Shown here in pieces: positions 6,690-12,292 of a DNA stretch of 12,292 bases. Location of the stretch: contig JAFAHH010000303.1 of assembly GCA_019237355.1 (NCBI GenBank), positions 1-12,292 of the forward strand, written 5' to 3'. Numbering within the stretch: the stretch's first letter is position 1; every line of letters begins with the position of its first letter. A model generated the notes under the pieces. It was not told the origin of the DNA. It made no database searches and worked only from the letters and a program-made list of their open reading frames with translations. Position numbers and translations under genes: made by a program. This stretch comes from Acetobacteraceae bacterium (GTDB lineage Bacteria > Pseudomonadota > Alphaproteobacteria > Acetobacterales > Acetobacteraceae).

Positions 6690-9689
6690 ATGGCAAATCC
6701 GGATAATTCTGACCCCGTAGCACAGCCGTCCGGTGCTGCGCCGGGCGCCCTCGCACCAACTTCTGTAACCGCCTCGGCGGCGCCATCGCCGGCGGCCGTG
6801 GCCGCGGACGCACCGGCCGATCCCCTGCCATCCCCTGGCAGCGAAGCCTCTCCGGGCAGCGTCGCCGCGGACCTTGGCACGGCGCTCAATATTCCGGTCC
6901 CGAGCCAGGGCGCCTCGCGCGTTGTCGCCACCATTACGGGGCTGCCGACGAACGGTACCGTGGTGCTGGCGGATGGAAGCACTCCGGTCAGCGTGGGTGA
7001 AACTCTTTCATTGGCGCAATTGGGTGGGCTTCGGTTCAAGGCAACGCCGAGCGCCGCCCTGCCAACGGCGGCTGCCGTGCCGGCAAGCTCGGTCCTGAGC
7101 TGGACCGAAGCGACGCCGGGTGGGCCGGCCACTCCGATGAGCATTGCGGTGCCGTCTGGCCCGAGCACCAGCACCGTACCACCGCCGCCTAGTCCCACCG
7201 CCATCCCTCTTGCCACGACGGCGCCTCCCGCAAACCAGAACCCTATCGTCGCCGAAAACCAGAAGCCGGGAGCGACTGATTGGCAGATCGCACCAGGGGG
7301 GGATTCTACAGAGATCCAGGGCTTTACGACGAGCATCAGCACGCCTGTCGGGGGGACCGTTCAATTCAAAATCGATAACCAGACCGGCAATCCGAATTAC
7401 CAAATCAAAATCTACCGCTTGGGATATTATGGGGGCGACGGAGCCACCCTAGTACAAACGATAGACCACCAATCCGATACTCCCGTTACTCAGCCGGCCC
7501 CTCTCGTCGATTCGCCAACCAATCCCACCTATGCCGGAACCGGTGCCGTCGATGCCGGAAATTGGAGTGTCACCGATGCCTGGGCGGTGCCTGCCGACGC
7601 CACCTCTGGCGTTTACGTTGCAAACGTGGTCACGAGCTCGGCCGCCGACGGCTCATCGCAGGTGTTCCAGATCCCATTGGTCATCACCAACCCCAGCTCG
7701 ACCAGCGACATCGTTTTCCAGACGTCCGACGAGACCTGGCAGGCCTATAACCAGTGGGGTGGGGCAAGTCTTTACGACGGCAACGGTCCCTCGATTACCG
7801 GCGCGTCGTATGCCGTCAGCTATAATCGGCCTATTGTAACTCGCGATTCCATTGGCGGGATCGGCCAGCCAGCGGATTTTTTGTTCGGCGGCGAATATGC
7901 GGCGATCTATTGGCTCGAGGAAAACGGGTACGACGTTTCGTATATTTCCGGCATTGATACGGCCACGAATGGCTCGTTGCTGCTCAACCACAAAGTCTTC
8001 ATGGATGCCGGGCATGATGAGTATTGGACCGACAGCCAGCGCGCCAACGTCCAGAATGCGGCTAACCAGGGCGTGAACCTGGCTTTCCTGAGCGGCAACG
8101 AGATCTTCTGGAAAACCCGCCTCGCGCCGAGCACCGATCCCAGCGCAACGCCCGACCGTACGCTCGTCAGCTACAAGGATACCCTGGTCAACGAAGAGAT
8201 CGACCCCTCCGGCACGGCGACCAGCACTTTTGCAGATCCGCGCTTCGGTTCTCCACCTGAGCCGGCGAACGCATTGAGCGGGACGTTGTCGCAGGTCGAT
8301 GGGGGCAACGATTCGGCCGTCCAAATCACAATACCCTATGGCGAGACGCAGTTGCGCTTCTGGCGCAACACCGACGTTGCCGCGACGCCAGCGGGCCAGC
8401 CAGCATCTCTGGAGCCCGGCCTGCTCGGTTATGAGTGGGATTCCTCGCCGGACAACGGGTTCAGGCCGGCCGGTCTAGTAGATCTTTCGTCAACATCGGT
8501 GGATGAACCGCAGGGCTACCTGACCAACTGGGGTGGTGTTCAAGGCTCCGGTTCGGCAACCCAGAACCTTGTTGAGTACCGCAATCCGCAGAGCGGCGCA
8601 CTCGTCTTCGGGGCGGGCACGACCTTCTGGCCGTGGGGCCTTTCTATCCAACATGACGATGCGCCAGTGGGAAGTACCCCGGATGCGAATGTGCAGCAGG
8701 CGACGGTTAACGTGTTGGCGGATATGGGGGTGCAAGCGCAGACCCTCCAGACGGACCTCGCTCCCGCCAGCCCATCCACAGATACGACACCGCCCACATC
8801 CTCTATCTCCAGCGTTTCGGGCAATATTGTGGAGGGTCAGCCGGTCACGGTCACTGGTACGGCCAGCGACGTCGGAGGGGTGATCGCCGGCGTTGAAGTC
8901 TCGACCGATGGCGGGCAGACCTGGCACCCGGCGAATACCCCAGTCGGCGCAGCGAACGAGACCTGGACCTACACTTTCTCGGCGTCGGCCCCGGGAGCAT
9001 ACACGATCGAATCTCGCGCCGTGGATGACAGCCTCAATCTCGAAACGCCAGGTCCGGGCGTTTCCTATACGGTGGCGCCATCCTCAGCGTTGAGCCTCTT
9101 TAACCCTAGCCCTAGCGATACTCCGCCGCCCAGCTCGAATGACCCCCAAGCGGTGGAGGTCGGCGTCCAGTTTACTTCTGCAACGTCCGGCCAAATTACG
9201 GGCCTCCGGTTCTACAAAGAGTCCAACGATACCGGCACCCATGTGGGCGATCTCTGGAGCGCCTCGGGAACCCTGCTCGCTAGCGCGACCTTTACCAATG
9301 AGAGCGACAGCGGCTGGCAGCAGGTTAACTTCGCGAGCCCTGTGACGATCACAGCAGGGACGCCGTATATAGCCTCATACCACACGGACACCGGGAATTA
9401 CGCTGATACGCCGTCTTTTTTTGCAACTTATCAAGGGCAGAGCAGCGGATCGCTGACCGCCGCGGGTAACGGCCTCAATGGGGTTTTCGCTTATGGCCCC
9501 ATGGGCTCTTTCCCCAATACCATCTCACCGACCGGAGATAACTACTGGGTCGATGTGGTCTTCAACGACAACGGGGGCGGCACGCCCCAGGCGGCGCCGA
9601 TGGTGAATAGCGACAACGGGTTGCTCACCGCCCCGAACACGGCCACGCCATTGCCGGCATCGACGTTCATGGCAATGACACCGACCTAA
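6690..9689 (+). CDS. Secreted or surface multidomain protein: N,N-dimethylformamidase-beta-like module, Ig-like domain, DUF4082
   Basis: The product has 999 residues. Residues 1-60 are Ala/Pro/Ser-rich with no signal peptide. About 60-120 (ITGLPTNGTVVLADG, then VGETLSLAQLGGLRF) looks like a module common in RTX/cadherin-like adhesins of alphaproteobacteria, and a Pro/Thr linker follows. From about 184 (NPIVAENQKPG, YRLGYYGGDGA near 243, SDETWQAYNQWGG near 347, GHDEYW at 441-446, FLSGNEIFWKTR near 468) to about 690 it resembles the N,N-dimethylformamidase beta-subunit C-terminal family. Y445 and the Glu of SGNE are candidate metal or active-site residues by analogy only. About 698-797 is a bacterial Ig-like domain (VSTDGGQTW). 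About 801-960 fits DUF4082 (ITGLRFYKESNDTGTHVGDLW, SGWQQVNF, NYWVDVVFN). The missing leader and the adhesin-like N-terminus suggest type I secretion, but no RTX repeats are present. The C-terminus stops inside what looks like the start of another repeat domain, so the protein may be truncated. Function is probably carbohydrate or surface binding, possibly hydrolysis; this is uncertain. Confidence 0.85.
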   Translation: MANPDNSDPVAQPSGAAPGALAPTSVTASAAPSPAAVAADAPADPLPSPGSEASPGSVAADLGTALNIPVPSQGASRVVATITGLPTNGTVVLADGSTPVSVGETLSLAQLGGLRFKATPSAALPTAAAVPASSVLSWTEATPGGPATPMSIAVPSGPSTSTVPPPPSPTAIPLATTAPPANQNPIVAENQKPGATDWQIAPGGDSTEIQGFTTSISTPVGGTVQFKIDNQTGNPNYQIKIYRLGYYGGDGATLVQTIDHQSDTPVTQPAPLVDSPTNPTYAGTGAVDAGNWSVTDAWAVPADATSGVYVANVVTSSAADGSSQVFQIPLVITNPSSTSDIVFQTSDETWQAYNQWGGASLYDGNGPSITGASYAVSYNRPIVTRDSIGGIGQPADFLFGGEYAAIYWLEENGYDVSYISGIDTATNGSLLLNHKVFMDAGHDEYWTDSQRANVQNAANQGVNLAFLSGNEIFWKTRLAPSTDPSATPDRTLVSYKDTLVNEEIDPSGTATSTFADPRFGSPPEPANALSGTLSQVDGGNDSAVQITIPYGETQLRFWRNTDVAATPAGQPASLEPGLLGYEWDSSPDNGFRPAGLVDLSSTSVDEPQGYLTNWGGVQGSGSATQNLVEYRNPQSGALVFGAGTTFWPWGLSIQHDDAPVGSTPDANVQQATVNVLADMGVQAQTLQTDLAPASPSTDTTPPTSSISSVSGNIVEGQPVTVTGTASDVGGVIAGVEVSTDGGQTWHPANTPVGAANETWTYTFSASAPGAYTIESRAVDDSLNLETPGPGVSYTVAPSSALSLFNPSPSDTPPPSSNDPQAVEVGVQFTSATSGQITGLRFYKESNDTGTHVGDLWSASGTLLASATFTNESDSGWQQVNFASPVTITAGTPYIASYHTDTGNYADTPSFFATYQGQSSGSLTAAGNGLNGVFAYGPMGSFPNTISPTGDNYWVDVVFNDNGGGTPQAAPMVNSDNGLLTAPNTATPLPASTFMAMTPT

Positions 9690-9745
9690 TTGGGGGTGCC
9701 TTGAGCGCTTTGCCGAGCCTGCGATCATATGGCGGAGCTGTTGAG

Positions 9746-9772
9746 AGCGGTTTCCACCCGGGTGGAACCGCT
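9746..9772. repeat. Near-perfect hairpin, intergenic palindrome or weak terminator
   Basis: AGCGGTTTCCACCC and GGGTGGAACCGCT form an inverted repeat with one extra T in the left arm and essentially no loop. No run of T follows, so it is a poor intrinsic terminator. Its AGAGCGG start recalls the palindromes at 10398-10503, so it may be another dispersed repeat. It lies 57 bases after the stop of the 999-residue gene. Confidence 0.55.
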
Positions 9773-9851
9773 GTAGCCGCTCACCGGCTGCGCCGACCCG
9801 CGGGGGATGAAACGGGGTGGCACCGGAGGCTATCGGGTGGCGTCTTCTGGC

Positions 9852-9865
9852 CGCAGGCGTGACCC
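9852..9865 (+). repeat. 14-bp direct repeat, left copy
   Basis: CGCAGGCGTGACCC is found here and again at 10647-10660 with no mismatch. Both copies are followed by pyrimidine-rich sequence. The 0.8 kb between them holds the decayed small gene and the palindromes. Confidence 0.65.
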
Positions 9866-9924
9866 GAAAGGTCTTTCTCGTCCGAAAGTTTCCTTTCTGT
9901 TAGTGCCTGACAACTGCTGGTTCT

Positions 9925-10401
9925 GTGTTATTCATTTGTTCATGTCCGGCCCACCGCTCAACCGCACCAAGCCTGTCGCACCGCCTGGGCCTGACCATCC
10001 GAGGGCTGTGCGAGGTGCTGGCGGCGCGCATGGCCAAAGAGCGGAATGCTGTTCCGCTGCTCTTTCTGGCCTGGACGCGGCTGCGGCGCCTGGCGGTGCG
10101 GTTTGAGGGGCTGATGGCGGATTTCCGCGCCGGGCGGGCTTCCCGCGGCGAGGTCCGTTCGCGGCGCGGCTGAAAATTTAGCGCAACTGCCCGGTTGCCG
10201 GCGGAGCCTCCGCCGTATCGGGCGCCGCGCGACTTTGGCTGGCTGCTCCGGCTAGCGCCGGAGTCGGCGGCCTATGCTGGGCAGGTGGAGTATCTGCTGG
10301 CTGATCGGGAGATGAAGGCGCTGCTGGCCGGGTCGCCTCAGTGCAAAATGGGGGCCCGGAATTGGGGTCCCGATCTTGGCCCGCGGAACTGGGGCTGCTA
10401 G
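9925..10401 (+). pseudogene. Decayed small Arg/Leu-rich gene, interrupted by an in-frame TGA
   Basis: The frame from about 9925 reads LGLTIRGLCEVLAARMAKER, then a Leu/Arg-rich stretch including LLFLAWTRLRRLAVRFEGL, and stops at a TGA (10171-10173). The same frame continues after the stop with PRDFGWLLRLAPESAAYAGQ and VEYLLADREMKALLAGSP, ending at a TAG at 10399-10401. Both halves resemble one short hypothetical protein type that I recall as frequent in Acetobacteraceae, so one gene broken by a nonsense codon is the simplest reading. The better start, ATG at 9942 (MSGPPLNRT), is in another frame, which suggests an additional one-base indel near 9975. The tail (KMGARNWGPDLGPRNWGC) looks unrelated to the rest. 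Function is unknown. If the first part is still made it gives a protein of up to 82 residues. Confidence 0.5.
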
Positions 10402-10437
10402 AGCGGGATGACTCCAGGTCAAGTCATCCCGCTCTAG
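10398..10437. repeat. Perfect palindromic intergenic repeat (16-bp arms)
   Basis: CTAGAGCGGGATGACT at 10398-10413 and its exact reverse complement at 10422-10437 flank an 8-base loop. It is the kind of dispersed palindrome seen between genes in many alphaproteobacteria. It has no following T run, so it is not a standard terminator. The left arm overlaps the end of the decayed small gene. Confidence 0.8.
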
Positions 10438-10482
10438 GATTCTTGATTTTGAGAGCGCTATTCAGGCTTTCCGACGATTCCG

Positions 10483-10503
10483 CCTCAAGCCATCGCGCTC
10501 TAG
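10483..10503. repeat. Third, diverged half-copy of the palindromic repeat
   Basis: The reverse complement of 10483-10503 matches 10398-10418 at 17 of 21 positions. It also pairs by 7 bases (GCGCTCT at 10495-10501) with AGAGCGC at 10452-10458, so 10452-10503 may be a second, degraded palindrome of the same family. Confidence 0.6.
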
Positions 10504-10646
10504 TCCGGACTTCCGAGGACGCTGGGGCTGACCCGCCGCCGGCGGTGTCCCGGCGCCGCGCTGAGCGGGGCTGAGCGGCCCGTGTGGCAGGGTGCGCCGG
10601 TGATGTTACGATTAGGAAACGTAGTGCTATGCCGCCGGCTCCCTGG

Positions 10647-10660
10647 CGCAGGCGTGACCC
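10647..10660 (+). repeat. 14-bp direct repeat, right copy
   Basis: This is an exact copy of 9852-9865, 795 bases downstream, in the same orientation. It lies just before the tandem duplication and the phnM break. Confidence 0.65.
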
Positions 10661-10674
10661 AAGTGTGTTTCCCT

Positions 10675-10704
10675 TAGCTTCTCTTTTGCTAGCTTCTCTT
10701 TTGC
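10675..10704 (+). repeat. 15-bp perfect tandem duplication
   Basis: TAGCTTCTCTTTTGC occurs twice in direct succession (10675-10689 and 10690-10704). It lies 8 bases from the point where phnM similarity ends (10713). Slipped-strand replication or an old target duplication could explain it. Confidence 0.75.
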
Positions 10705-10793
10705 GAGCAGGCGAGATTATCGGTGTGCAAATCGACCACACCGGGAACGACGTAATCGGCCTGAAGATCTTGACCGAAGACGAAGCGCCCTTC
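10689..10793 (-). pseudogene. phnM: phnM fragment (phosphonate triphosphate hydrolase remnant)
   Basis: Read on the minus strand from 10793, one frame gives EGRFVFGQDLQ and then DYVVPGVVDLHTDNL, ending at a TAG at 10689-10691. The core DYVVPGVVDLHTDNL matches the N-terminal metal-binding strand of PhnM, an amidohydrolase of the carbon-phosphorus lyase pathway (E. coli has LLPGLIELHTDNL). In intact PhnM an acidic residue and about 330 more residues follow; here similarity stops after DNL (10713) and the frame runs into the tandem duplication. No start codon or ribosome site is evident, and the fragment begins right at the stop of the acyl-CoA synthetase gene. It is a remnant with no expected activity. 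No other phn genes are in the window. Confidence 0.6.
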
Positions 10794-10794
10794 G

Positions 10795-12292
10795 CTATGT
10801 CGTCCGCCGCGAGGAGCCTGTCTCGGCGATGCCCATAACGGCTTCGGCTTGGCCGCCATACAGCAACCGTAGCTCGCGCTTGAGTAGCTTCCCCGCGGTG
10901 TTCTTGGGCAGGCTTTCCGCGAAGATTACCCGTTTCGGCAGCTTGTAAGGTGCTAGATTGACGCGCGCATGGGTAATAAGGTCTTCCGCGCTTACTTGCA
11001 CGCCGGGTCGCAACACGACCACGGCCGTAATCGCTTCAATCCACGTTGGATCTGGAAGGGCGATCACGGCGACCTCAGACACGGCTGGATGGGTGAATAG
11101 TGCCTCCTCGACCTCGCGGCTGGCCACGAGAACCCCACCTGTGTTGATCACGTCCTTAACCCGGTCGACGATGAAGATGTATCCCTCCTCGTCCATCGTC
11201 CCGATATCGCCGGAATGGAACCAGCCACCCGCAAAGGCCTGTTCCGTCTCCTCGGGCTTGTCCCAATAGCCCAACATCAACTGGGGGGAGCGGTGAATGA
11301 TTTCGCCGCGCTCGCCGGGTGGTACGTCGCGCATCTGCTGATCCACCACCCGAGTCTGCACGTTCAGCACGGGCCGGCCAACTGAAGATGGCCGAGCGTG
11401 GTGTTCGCAAGGTTTCAGCACGGTTGCAAGCGGGGCGATTTCGCTCTGGCCATAACAATTGAAGGGACGGGCGCCTGGCAGTCTTTGGCGTAATTCCTGA
11501 AGTACTGGAACGGGCATGATCGCCGCCCCGTAATACACGTTTCGCAAGCTCGAAAGGTCACGGCGCGCGAAATCATCATGCCGCAGCAAGTTGATCCATA
11601 CTGTGGGGGGCGCGAAGAAAGAGGTAATCCGGTGCCGCTCAATCAGCTCGAGGCATACAGCGGGAACTGGGCTTTCGATTAAAGTCGTCGCCGTGCCCGC
11701 GAGCAGCTGCGGCATGGTGAAAGCGTGCATTTGGGCCGAATGATAGAGCGGCAAGGCTGCGAGAGCCCGGTCGCTTTCGCTAAACTCCAGCCCAACGATA
11801 CAGCTTAAGTATTGGGCCAGGATCGCGCGGTGGGTTAGCATCGCGCCTTTGGGGGCCCCCGTGGTGCCCGAGGTATAGAGAATTTGGGCGAGGTCTTCGT
11901 CCGCGACGCGGTCGGGGAATTCTATATCCAGCGCCGGGTCCTGCGCTGCGGCGAGAATATCGAAGGCGCCGCCGCCTTCGAAGGCGCCGATCCGAGTCAG
12001 GCCGCTCGCAGCGGCGGCTTGCATAGCCTTTTCGCCAAGGCCGGCGTCATGCACCAGCGCCTCAGCTCCGGACTGCGTCAGGATGTATTCAAGCTCCTTG
12101 GCCGAGAGGGCGTAATTGGCGGGCACATGGACAAGCCCAGCGCGGACACAGCCGAGCCAGGCGAGCAAGTAGGCGTCGGAGTTCCGGCCGTATGCCACGA
12201 CCCGGTCGCCATGGTTCAGGCCGCACGCAAGGAGCCGGGCCGCTACCCGGTCGGCCGCCTGGCTGAGCGTGCGCGCGGTCCACTGCCGGTCA
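10795..12292 (-). CDS. Acyl-CoA synthetase, AMP-binding family (N-terminus outside window)
   Basis: The frame is open from the right edge through 498 codons to a TAG at 10795-10797; a GTG at 12198 is internal, because RQWTARTLSQAADRVAARLL upstream is in frame and fits the family. Compared with relatives, only the first 25-40 residues should be missing. Motifs appear in order: the ATP-binding loop YTSGTTGAPKGAML (about 11878-11837), APPTVW, the A5 motif YGQSE, GWFHSGDIG with DRVKDVINTGG (the hinge region), and NTAGKLLKREL with the catalytic lysine at 10888-10890. It should activate a carboxylic acid to an acyl-adenylate and then to the CoA thioester in the cytoplasm. The wording around YGQSEIAPLATVL and VASREVEEALFTHP is typical of medium- or long-chain fatty-acyl-CoA synthetases, but the substrate cannot be read from sequence. 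The last 20 or so residues after RELRLLY are not conserved in my recollection and end exactly where the phnM fragment begins. Confidence 0.9.
   Translation of the reverse strand, partial: DRQWTARTLSQAADRVAARLLACGLNHGDRVVAYGRNSDAYLLAWLGCVRAGLVHVPANYALSAKELEYILTQSGAEALVHDAGLGEKAMQAAAASGLTRIGAFEGGGAFDILAAAQDPALDIEFPDRVADEDLAQILYTSGTTGAPKGAMLTHRAILAQYLSCIVGLEFSESDRALAALPLYHSAQMHAFTMPQLLAGTATTLIESPVPAVCLELIERHRITSFFAPPTVWINLLRHDDFARRDLSSLRNVYYGAAIMPVPVLQELRQRLPGARPFNCYGQSEIAPLATVLKPCEHHARPSSVGRPVLNVQTRVVDQQMRDVPPGERGEIIHRSPQLMLGYWDKPEETEQAFAGGWFHSGDIGTMDEEGYIFIVDRVKDVINTGGVLVASREVEEALFTHPAVSEVAVIALPDPTWIEAITAVVVLRPGVQVSAEDLITHARVNLAPYKLPKRVIFAESLPKNTAGKLLKRELRLLYGGQAEAVMGIAETGSSRRTT

Larger units (their letters stand above)
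9690..10794. other. Gene-poor scar region between two coding blocks
   Basis: About 1.1 kb without an intact gene. It contains a hairpin (9746-9772), one interrupted small gene (9925-10401), palindromic repeats (10398-10503), a 14-bp direct repeat pair 0.8 kb apart, a 15-bp tandem duplication (10675-10704) and a phnM fragment (10689-10793). The short plus-strand frame at 10584-10838 has no coding support: it runs antisense through the phnM fragment. The mix of decayed pieces and repeats suggests past insertion or deletion. Confidence 0.6.

Noticed and set aside
7653..8324. 223-codon minus-strand open frame
   Set aside because: It is antisense to the dimethylformamidase-like module and has no recognisable features.
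10398..10437. Palindrome as an intrinsic terminator
   Set aside because: There is no run of T after the stem on either strand; a dispersed repeat is the better reading.
10584..10838. 84-codon plus-strand open frame
   Set aside because: It runs through the tandem duplication and antisense to the phnM fragment and the end of the synthetase gene; no ribosome site or family match.

Overview
The window is a 12.3 kb piece of a GC-rich bacterial chromosome. Gene content, codon use and the short palindromic 'CTAGAGCGGGATG' repeats suggest an alphaproteobacterium, most likely of the Acetobacteraceae (Rhodospirillales). The lineage call is an inference from remembered resemblance: a small Arg/Ala/Leu-rich protein near 10 kb is a type I associate with that family. 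No rRNA, tRNA, CRISPR array or transposase gene was seen.

Layout. (1) 1-2196, minus strand, 3' end outside the window: one large open frame that joins an N-terminal acetoacetate-decarboxylase-like domain to a FAD/NAD(P)-binding amine-oxidase-type oxidoreductase. (2) 2197-2308: a short divergent intergenic region. (3) 2309-6422, plus strand: a tightly overlapping three-gene operon. It encodes an exported alpha/beta hydrolase, a 14-helix membrane protein with a spermidine-synthase-like Rossmann domain in the middle, and a protein-L-isoaspartate O-methyltransferase-like protein with a twin-arginine leader. (4) 6423-6689: intergenic DNA with a good sigma70-type promoter and a dyad-symmetric candidate operator. 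(5) 6690-9689: a 999-residue surface or secreted multidomain protein (N,N-dimethylformamidase-beta-like module, Ig-like domain, DUF4082) with no signal peptide. (6) 9690-10794: a scar region without an intact gene. It holds palindromes, a decayed small gene, a pair of 14-bp direct repeats 0.8 kb apart, a 15-bp tandem duplication and a fragment of phnM. (7) 10795-12292, minus strand, 5' end outside the window: an acyl-CoA synthetase (AMP-binding family).

The most interesting unit is the 2309-6422 operon together with the divergent fusion gene. All three operon products appear directed to the cell envelope. The charge pattern of the 14-helix protein places its Rossmann domain outside the cytoplasm, and the methyltransferase carries a Tat-type leader. 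Both have folds that normally use S-adenosylmethionine or its decarboxylated form, which are cytoplasmic. Either the localisation signals mislead or the operon does unusual envelope chemistry. No function is proven here.
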